From contig JAJZQE010000018.1 in NCBI GenBank assembly GCA_021847685.1, forward strand, positions 1-10,206: a stretch of DNA of 10,206 bases. Direction: 5' to 3'. The DNA is from a bacterium (GTDB lineage Bacteria > Patescibacteriota > Saccharimonadia > Saccharimonadales > Saccharimonadaceae). The notes below the pieces were generated by a model that worked only from the letters and a program-made list of their open reading frames with translations, made no database searches and was not told the DNA's origin. Numbering within the stretch: the first letter of the stretch is position 1; the number at the start of each line of letters is the position of its first letter. A program made the translations under genes and the position numbers. Below, in pieces: positions 5,495 through 10,206 of the stretch.

Positions 5495-6723
5495 TGCGCT
5501 TCTTACTAATTAATCACCTGCAAAATGCCCGCCAGTCACTGCGCAGCAATCGCATGCGAAGTTTCCTAACGATGCTTGGCGTGACAATCGGCGTCGCTAG
5601 TATCACCGTTATTTTATCCTTAAGCTCGGGTGCCAGCAAGATTGTCAGCAATCAAGTTGACTCGCTTGGTGGTAATATTACAATTGTTCGCCCCGGCTCG
5701 CCGCAAAATTTGTCAACTGACTTAACCCGCATCAAAGCACAACAAAATTATTCAGCTAGCAGCTTGACCGAATACGACTTTGGCTTGATAAAAAATATCA
5801 ATCACGTTGCCGCCACCGCTCCACTGATAATCATGAATGGCACGATTAAAGCCAACAGTATAGCGCCCAGTGACAGCGCAATTGTCGCTACTACTCCAGA
5901 CCTAGCGGTCATTAGTGATCTGACCGTTCAAACCGGCCAATTTTTAGATCCGACAATCAACCAAAACACCGTCGTCATCGGCCCTCAACTGGCCATTAAT
6001 ATCTTTGGTACCGACCAGGCAATTGGCAAAAATCTGACTATCCACGGCAAAACCTTTACTGTAATCGGGGTCCTTCGGCGTGCTAATAATCCGATTAATT
6101 ATAACTCGGTAGATTTTGACAACGCTGCAATCATTGGTTTGGATGCCGGCAAGCAGCTTGGTCTAGGCCAGCCGCAAATTCAACAAATTGACGTCCGTAG
6201 CGATTCAGTCGCCAACCTTGCGCAGGTCATTGTTGACATCAACAAAAGCCTATCACTAAGTCATAGCGGCGAAAACGACTTTTCGGTCTTAAGCGGCAAT
6301 CAAATCGCCCAGCCAACCAGCCAGCTGTTCTTTGCGCTTGCCGGTGTAACAACTGCCATTGCGGCTATTTCATTACTTGTCGGCGGTATTGGCATTATGA
6401 ATATCATGCTGGTCAACGTCGCCGAACGCACCCGCGAAATTGGCATCCGCAAAGCATTGGGCGCCAACAACGGTGATATTGCCGCCCAGTTTATGATTGA
6501 GTCTATCGCCATTGGGATTGGCGGTGGTATCTGTGGATATATATTCGGCTATATCGTGGCGTTTGGAATTAGTACTTTTTTGACATTTCAACCAGCTATT
6601 AACTGGCAAATCGCCGGCGTGGCCGTCTTTATATCAGTCATTATGGGCACTGTCTTTGGGCTATACCCGGCTCTACGCGCCTCACGCAAAGACCCAATTG
6701 AATCACTTCGCGAATATAACTAA
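5494..6723 (+). CDS. ABC transporter permease, MacB/FtsX family
   Basis: Membrane partner of the preceding ATPase. The 409 residues show the MacB layout: a cytoplasmic N-terminal helix (RQSLRSNRMRSFLTMLGVTIG), TM1 at about 24-46, a large extracytoplasmic domain (about 47-275), then a C-terminal FtsX-like block with TMs near 279-307, 332-360 and 372-394. The diagnostic stretch around VGGIGIMNIMLV (296-307) and ERTREIGIRKALGA (311-324) is the cytoplasmic coupling-helix region that contacts the ATPase. The end, YPALRASRKDPIESLREYN, is also typical. AGGA (5483-5486) inside the ATPase tail, seven bases before the ATG, is its ribosome site. MacB-type systems often work with a membrane-fusion protein (HlyD/YknX-like), but none is encoded next to this pair. 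In a monoderm cell it may act as a mechanotransmission pump on extracellular substrates or on the envelope. Its stop overlaps that of the convergent isomerase gene. Confidence 0.92.
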   Translation: MRFLLINHLQNARQSLRSNRMRSFLTMLGVTIGVASITVILSLSSGASKIVSNQVDSLGGNITIVRPGSPQNLSTDLTRIKAQQNYSASSLTEYDFGLIKNINHVAATAPLIIMNGTIKANSIAPSDSAIVATTPDLAVISDLTVQTGQFLDPTINQNTVVIGPQLAINIFGTDQAIGKNLTIHGKTFTVIGVLRRANNPINYNSVDFDNAAIIGLDAGKQLGLGQPQIQQIDVRSDSVANLAQVIVDINKSLSLSHSGENDFSVLSGNQIAQPTSQLFFALAGVTTAIAAISLLVGGIGIMNIMLVNVAERTREIGIRKALGANNGDIAAQFMIESIAIGIGGGICGYIFGYIVAFGISTFLTFQPAINWQIAGVAVFISVIMGTVFGLYPALRASRKDPIESLREYN

Positions 6724-7760
6724 GCTAGTTCGTGCTTCAGTTTCTCGATTAGATAAACTGGTGTCGGATCGACACTATTAAGAATCGCTACATAAATACT
6801 AACAAAGTCAGCCAAAATACTACCCCACAACATTTGTTCAATCAAACTATCACCAGCCAAGTTAATCGTAATGGCTTTCGGTCGCATACCGCTAAGCAGT
6901 CGGTCAGAAACTTCAAAACGCTTCAAAATTTGTGAATGTTCGAGATTGCTAATAATGTCAAAGACAACAAATGGCTTTTCAACTGGATGGGACGTCCAGC
7001 CCAAGAACTCGTTGTGGTTAAATTCGGGATATTCGTTCCAAAAAGCAAGATTTTTAGCATTCTCGTTCCAGCTAATCTTCCACTTGTAAGCGACTGGTGC
7101 TGTTAAAGCGCCACCATAAAAAATCGGTGTCTTGCCAACCGCCTGAAGCGCCAATTGCTTGGCGTAGTTCTTATCGGTCACGACTTCCTTTACCCAATTG
7201 GCGCTCTCTGACTTTAGCCAACCAACGGTGGACTTAATTTCATCAAGTTTACTGATTTCAACCACGTCGAAATTAGCAAGTAACCCAATTAGGGCACACA
7301 GGTTATAAATAACTGCCATACGTGGCTGAAAGCCATCCGGCAACGCAACATGAGCAATCTTGTAGCTGCTGGCAATATCAATCAACTGGCCACCCGAGGC
7401 GATAATGCCAAGCTGAGCCCCCTTACTTTCGGCTTGTTCAAGAGCGCTAAGTGTCTCTTCGGTATTACCCGAATAGCTGCTGGCAATAAATAAGGTGTTT
7501 ACCCCGACGTACGCCGGAATATCGTAACCGCGCAAAATTTCAAATGGCACCTTTAGTTCTGCTTTCAGCCAAACTTTAACCAAAGCTGCCGCTAGTGCCG
7601 AGCCGCCCATGCCAGCAATCACAACATTCGCGATTGGACGACCATCGTTTTCGCCATTCCAAACGTTAACGTCAAATCCAGCCTGCAAACTTTCGCCAAC
7701 AGCTACCGCTAAGGCGTCTGATGGGTCCCGGTTTTGTATCAAGTTTAAGTCGTCAAGCAT
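6720..7760 (-). CDS. Bifunctional phosphoglucose/phosphomannose isomerase (SIS domains)
   Basis: Interconverts fructose-6-phosphate with glucose-6-phosphate and mannose-6-phosphate in the cytosol. It is the archaeal-type PGI/PMI family, unrelated in detail to the 550-residue classical Pgi. At 346 residues it has two tandem SIS domains. The first has GMGGSA (50-55) and the phosphate-binding SSYSGNTEET (94-103), then a G-rich strand around IIASGGQL. The second has NENAK (232-236) and EFNHNE (246-251), matching the family's catalytic Glu/His region (typically FPELNHNE). The start ATG at 7760 has AGGAG (minus-strand reading of 7774-7770) nine bases upstream. The gene is divergent from the small unknown gene at 7852 and converges with the ABC permease, the two stop codons sharing bases 6720-6723. 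It could feed glucose-6-P into the Zwf/Pgl/Gnd route encoded nearby. Whether both activities are present cannot be told from motifs alone. Confidence 0.88.
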   Translation of the reverse strand: MLDDLNLIQNRDPSDALAVAVGESLQAGFDVNVWNGENDGRPIANVVIAGMGGSALAAALVKVWLKAELKVPFEILRGYDIPAYVGVNTLFIASSYSGNTEETLSALEQAESKGAQLGIIASGGQLIDIASSYKIAHVALPDGFQPRMAVIYNLCALIGLLANFDVVEISKLDEIKSTVGWLKSESANWVKEVVTDKNYAKQLALQAVGKTPIFYGGALTAPVAYKWKISWNENAKNLAFWNEYPEFNHNEFLGWTSHPVEKPFVVFDIISNLEHSQILKRFEVSDRLLSGMRPKAITINLAGDSLIEQMLWGSILADFVSIYVAILNSVDPTPVYLIEKLKHELA

Positions 7761-7851
7761 GCTTCGCCACTCCTACTAGTATTGCTCATCTATACATTTC
7801 TATGATACAGTATTTATTAAATAAGCATAAGTATTAATATCGGGGGTGGGC

Positions 7852-8325
7852 ATGGATATTGAACCGCAGACAACGACAAAACCAATTAGCGACGACCAAG
7901 AACTGGCCAAAGTTCTTGCCGGCGTTAGTCAACAAGCAGATGATGCGCTAGAGTTTGAGGAGACGCCCTCGTCGATTCCGACTCCTACCCCAGCGGCACC
8001 AACTCCGGACGTCGCGCCAGCTCAACCAGAGCCAGTTATGCCAACGCCCGCCGTCGTTACACCACCTACATCATCTGGCGATAGCCTAGAAGATATCAAA
8101 AAAGACGCCCTGCTTGAGCTACGCCCACTTGTCGACAAACTAGATATTAGCCCAGAAGAAAAATTTGATACTTATTTGTTATTAATCCGCAGTACCGATG
8201 ACAAGGCTTTGATTGCGCCCGCCCACGCCGCCGCCCAAGCCATTGCCGATGAGGCTCGCCGCGCCCAGGCCCTACTCGATGTCATCAAAGAGATTGATTA
8301 CCTCTCAAGCAACCAAACAGCTTAA
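7852..8325 (+). CDS. Small protein of unknown function: acidic N-terminus, proline-rich linker, helical C-terminal domain
   Basis: I do not recognise a named family. The 157 residues fall into three parts. Residues 1-38 are acidic and probably helical. Residues 39-73 are a Pro/Ala/Thr linker with 13 prolines. Residues 78-152 are a charged, probably all-helical domain with the distinctive stretches ALLELRPLVDKLDISPEEKF, AHAAAQAIADEARRAQALL and IKEIDYL. There is no signal peptide, membrane helix or cysteine, so a cytosolic protein is likely; a scaffold or binding role is only a guess. The ATG at 7852 follows a G-rich run (7842-7846) five bases upstream that could pair with anti-Shine-Dalgarno RNA. 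An in-frame GTG at 7846 lies within that run and would add two residues. It is divergent from the isomerase gene and ends before a bidirectional terminator shared with groEL. Codon use resembles the neighbours, and the frame is clearly coding. Confidence 0.8.
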   Translation: MDIEPQTTTKPISDDQELAKVLAGVSQQADDALEFEETPSSIPTPTPAAPTPDVAPAQPEPVMPTPAVVTPPTSSGDSLEDIKKDALLELRPLVDKLDISPEEKFDTYLLLIRSTDDKALIAPAHAAAQAIADEARRAQALLDVIKEIDYLSSNQTA

Positions 8326-8338
8326 TGTTCGACATATT

Positions 8339-8379
8339 CAATTAAAAAACCACCCCGTAATGGAGTGGTTTTTTAATTG
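8339..8379. terminator. Bidirectional intrinsic terminator between the unknown gene and groEL
   Basis: A 15-bp perfect outer stem (8339-8353 with 8365-8379) contains CCAC/GTGG plus a six-base A run and the matching six-base T run. Two more C-G pairs continue inside, past one mismatch (8354/8364), around the loop GTAAT. Both strands have an A-run, GC stem and U-run, so it can stop the plus-strand unknown gene (stop at 8325) and the minus-strand groEL (stop at 8389). The inner mismatch is C-A in plus RNA but a G-U pair in minus RNA, so it should be stronger for groEL. Confidence 0.9.
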
Positions 8380-8388
8380 GTCTATATA

Positions 8389-10029
8389 CTACATCATGCC
8401 CATGCCACCGCCACCAGCTGGGGCCGATGACTCTGGCTCTGGTACATCAACCACCAGCGCACCCATAGTCGCAGCCGTCGAAGCGATTGAAACGGCACTT
8501 TGTAAAGCCTCCTTGGTAACGCGCGTTGGATCAATCACGCCGGCCTTCTTAACGTCGACTAAGCCTAGTTCTGGATGATTAACATCAACCCCAAAACCAG
8601 ATTTGCCGGCTTCGACTTGAGCTAGCAGTGCTTCACTATTGAGGCCAGCGTTAGCTGTAATTTGCAAAAATGGCTGCTTTAAGGCGTTTTTTAGAACTTG
8701 TCGGCCCGCCGCGACTGAATCACCGCCGTCAGCCACAATCCCAGCAGCAAGGTTAACCAGCGTCACACCGCCACCTGGGACAATACCTTCAGCCAAAGCA
8801 GCCTTAGTAGCCGCCACCGCATCATCAACCCGATATTTCTTTTCGTCAATTTCAGTCTCGGTAGCACCACCAACTTTAATGACCGCAACCCGACCGCTAA
8901 GGGCAGCGGCGCGCTTATTAAGCTGCTCTTTATCATACGCGCTAGTAGTGTTTTCGGCTTGAGCACTAATTTGCGTAATGCGGGCTTTAATATCTTTGGC
9001 ATCGCCAGCCCCCTCAATAATCGTCGTTGAATCTTTATCGACAATAACCTTGCGAGCCGTACCGACCGCATCAAGTTCGGCTGTTTCAAATGACATACCC
9101 TGATCGGCACTAATTACTTTGGCACCAGTCAAAATGGCGATATCATTCAATATATCCTTGCGACGGTCGCCAAATGCCGGCGCTTTAATCGCAACAGTAT
9201 TAAAGACGCCTTTTAATTTGTTCAAAACTAAAATGCTAAGTGCTTCACCTTCTAATTCGTCGGCAATTAAAACGACATCCTTTTTACCAGCTGCCGCTAA
9301 CTTCTCCAGCATCGGCAAAAGCTCTTGGACATTGCTAATTTTTTTATCAGTAATTAAAATTGCCGGTTTTTCATAGACAGCCTCTTGGCGATTCACATCG
9401 GTGATAAAGAACTGACTGACAAAGCCGCGATCAAACGTAAAGCCTTCAACTACTTCAGCTTCCAATTCCAGACCCTGGCTAGCTTCAACCGTCACAACAC
9501 CGTCTTTACCGACTTTTTCAATCACATCGGCAATTAATTTACCAATTGCGCTATCACCAGCACTAATCGTGGCCACCTCGGCAACGCGCTCGGTTTTACC
9601 TTCGACACTCTCACTTAAACCATCAAGTTTAGCAATCACTTCCGCGCCAGCCGCTTCAATGCCCTTACGAAGTTCTTGTGGATTGTGGCCGGCGGCAATC
9701 AATTTGTTAGCCTCTTTTAGAATATTGTAAGTCAGCACTGTCACCGTGGTTGTGCCGTCACCAACAACTTTGTTTAATTTACTGGCAGCCTGCTTAATCA
9801 GCTCAGCCCCGACTTTATAGCCCAAAGTTTCGTCATCAATTTCGGGCAAGTCCAGCGCCTCGGCTACTGTCACACCGTCGTGCGTCACAGTCGGTCCACC
9901 ATAACCTTTAGCAATCACCACATTGCGGCCCTTCGGTCCAAAAGTAACCTTAACAGCATCATAGAGCACTTTAGCGCCACCGAGTACTCGGGTACGCGCA
10001 TCATCATCGTAGAAAACTTTTTTAGCCAT
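8389..10029 (-). CDS. groEL: Chaperonin GroEL (Hsp60, 60 kDa)
   Basis: Group I chaperonin: tetradecameric double-ring ATPase that folds proteins with its GroES lid in the cytosol. At 546 residues it is full length (E. coli 548). Equatorial ATP-site motifs are present: FGPKGRNVV (30-38), HDGVTV (50-55) with Asp51, GDGTTT (90-95) with Asp91, Asp403 (E. coli Asp398, needed for hydrolysis), GGG (419-421) and Asp500 in VIDPT. The apical substrate and GroES-binding region includes RGFVSQFF (201-208). The C-terminus is the usual Gly/Met-rich tail (GGGGMGMM). Two deviations stand out: about five extra residues between Asp51 and Asp91 (around 61-73) relative to E. coli, and Phe-Gly (479-480) where E. 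coli has the adenine-contacting Tyr-Asn. Shine-Dalgarno AGGAG stands six bases before the ATG, partly in the 10-base gap after groES. No second chaperonin is visible. Confidence 0.97.
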   Translation of the reverse strand: MAKKVFYDDDARTRVLGGAKVLYDAVKVTFGPKGRNVVIAKGYGGPTVTHDGVTVAEALDLPEIDDETLGYKVGAELIKQAASKLNKVVGDGTTTVTVLTYNILKEANKLIAAGHNPQELRKGIEAAGAEVIAKLDGLSESVEGKTERVAEVATISAGDSAIGKLIADVIEKVGKDGVVTVEASQGLELEAEVVEGFTFDRGFVSQFFITDVNRQEAVYEKPAILITDKKISNVQELLPMLEKLAAAGKKDVVLIADELEGEALSILVLNKLKGVFNTVAIKAPAFGDRRKDILNDIAILTGAKVISADQGMSFETAELDAVGTARKVIVDKDSTTIIEGAGDAKDIKARITQISAQAENTTSAYDKEQLNKRAAALSGRVAVIKVGGATETEIDEKKYRVDDAVAATKAALAEGIVPGGGVTLVNLAAGIVADGGDSVAAGRQVLKNALKQPFLQITANAGLNSEALLAQVEAGKSGFGVDVNHPELGLVDVKKAGVIDPTRVTKEALQSAVSIASTAATMGALVVDVPEPESSAPAGGGGMGMM

Positions 10030-10039
10030 ATCTTTCTCC

Positions 10040-10206
10040 TTAAATCGTCGCTAGGACGTCTTCTTCTTTGACAATTAAATATTCAAGACCGTCAATTTTT
10101 AGTTCGGTCGTCGAGTATTCTTTATAAACAATCTTGTCGCCAACTTTTAAATCAGCAACCTTCGGACCGACCGCCACAATGTGCGCCAGTACTGGTTTTT
10201 CTTTAG
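10040..10206 (-). CDS. groES: Co-chaperonin GroES, C-terminal part (5' end beyond window)
   Basis: The 10-kDa lid of the GroEL chamber. Only the last 54 codons and the TAA stop (10042-10040) are in the window; the frame is open to the edge. Visible residues include VGPKVADLKVGDKIVYKEY, matching the conserved V-G-x-G-x-...-VGDxVLYxKY region of GroES, and end with EYLIVKEEDVLATI, the normal C-terminal strand of the family. The N-terminal half with the GroEL-binding mobile loop is outside. It stands ten bases upstream of groEL on the same strand, the classic groESL operon order. The operon promoter and any HrcA/CIRCE operator would lie beyond base 10206 and cannot be assessed. Confidence 0.93.
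   Translation of the reverse strand, partial: KEKPVLAHIVAVGPKVADLKVGDKIVYKEYSTTELKIDGLEYLIVKEEDVLATI

Noticed and set aside
8213..8578. Open frame of 121 codons on the plus strand spanning the unknown gene's end, the terminator and the groEL 3' end
   Set aside because: It runs through the strong bidirectional terminator and overlaps two well-supported genes in other frames; the low-complexity translation reflects GC-rich antisense of the Gly/Met tail.
8639..8962. Open frame of 107 codons antisense to groEL
   Set aside because: Fully inside groEL, Ala/Pro/Thr-rich translation, no Shine-Dalgarno sequence; a shadow of the highly biased coding strand.
8763..9110. Open frame of 115 codons on the minus strand inside groEL
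   Set aside because: It is an out-of-frame shadow of groEL on the same strand, rich in Leu/Arg/Lys, with no start context.
1..10206. CRISPR arrays, insertion sequences, prophage or defence genes
   Set aside because: No direct repeat series, transposase, integrase, nuclease or toxin motifs were found on either strand; all substantial frames are accounted for by housekeeping or transport genes and one small unknown.

Overview
The window looks like a gene-dense stretch of a streamlined bacterial chromosome that uses the standard genetic code, since TGA acts as a stop in the pgl-gnd ATGA overlap. Several proteins are of the kind found in Candidate Phyla Radiation bacteria, and Saccharibacteria (TM7) is my best guess: a short 6-phosphogluconate dehydrogenase of about 300 residues, an archaeal-type bifunctional phosphoglucose/phosphomannose isomerase in place of a classical Pgi, and a divergent GroEL. 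This taxonomic guess is inference from protein character, because no rRNA or ribosomal protein is present.

Layout. (1) Bases 1-1310, plus strand: the 3' part of 6-phosphogluconolactonase (pgl), overlapping gnd by 4 bp. (2) Bases 1314-4318, minus strand: zwf (glucose-6-phosphate dehydrogenase) followed by pyrG (CTP synthase), which has its own extended -10 promoter. This pair converges on gnd with only 3 bp between the stops. (3) Bases 4319-4651: an intergenic block with an inverted repeat upstream of zwf, a terminator, tRNA-Ser(GGA) on the minus strand, and back-to-back promoters. (4) Bases 4652-6723, plus strand: a two-gene MacB-type ABC transporter (ATPase and FtsX-like permease) overlapping by 1 bp. 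(5) Bases 6720-7760, minus strand: the bifunctional isomerase, whose stop codon overlaps the permease stop. (6) Bases 7852-8325, plus strand: a small protein of unknown function with a proline-rich linker. It is followed by a strong bidirectional terminator. (7) Bases 8389-10206, minus strand: groEL and, upstream of it, the 3' end of groES.

How the genes work together: the isomerase interconverts fructose-6-P, glucose-6-P and mannose-6-P. Zwf, Pgl and Gnd then form the complete oxidative pentose phosphate branch, giving NADPH and ribulose-5-P, and PyrG makes CTP. Together this is a compact sugar-phosphate and nucleotide-precursor neighbourhood beside a chaperonin operon.

I see no phage, transposon, CRISPR, toxin-antitoxin or defence genes. 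This is mainly a housekeeping region. The points worth a second look are an apparently leaderless ABC gene, a very basic ATPase tail, an unknown linker-helix protein, GroEL sequence deviations, and unusual hairpins around tRNA-Ser, zwf and pyrG.
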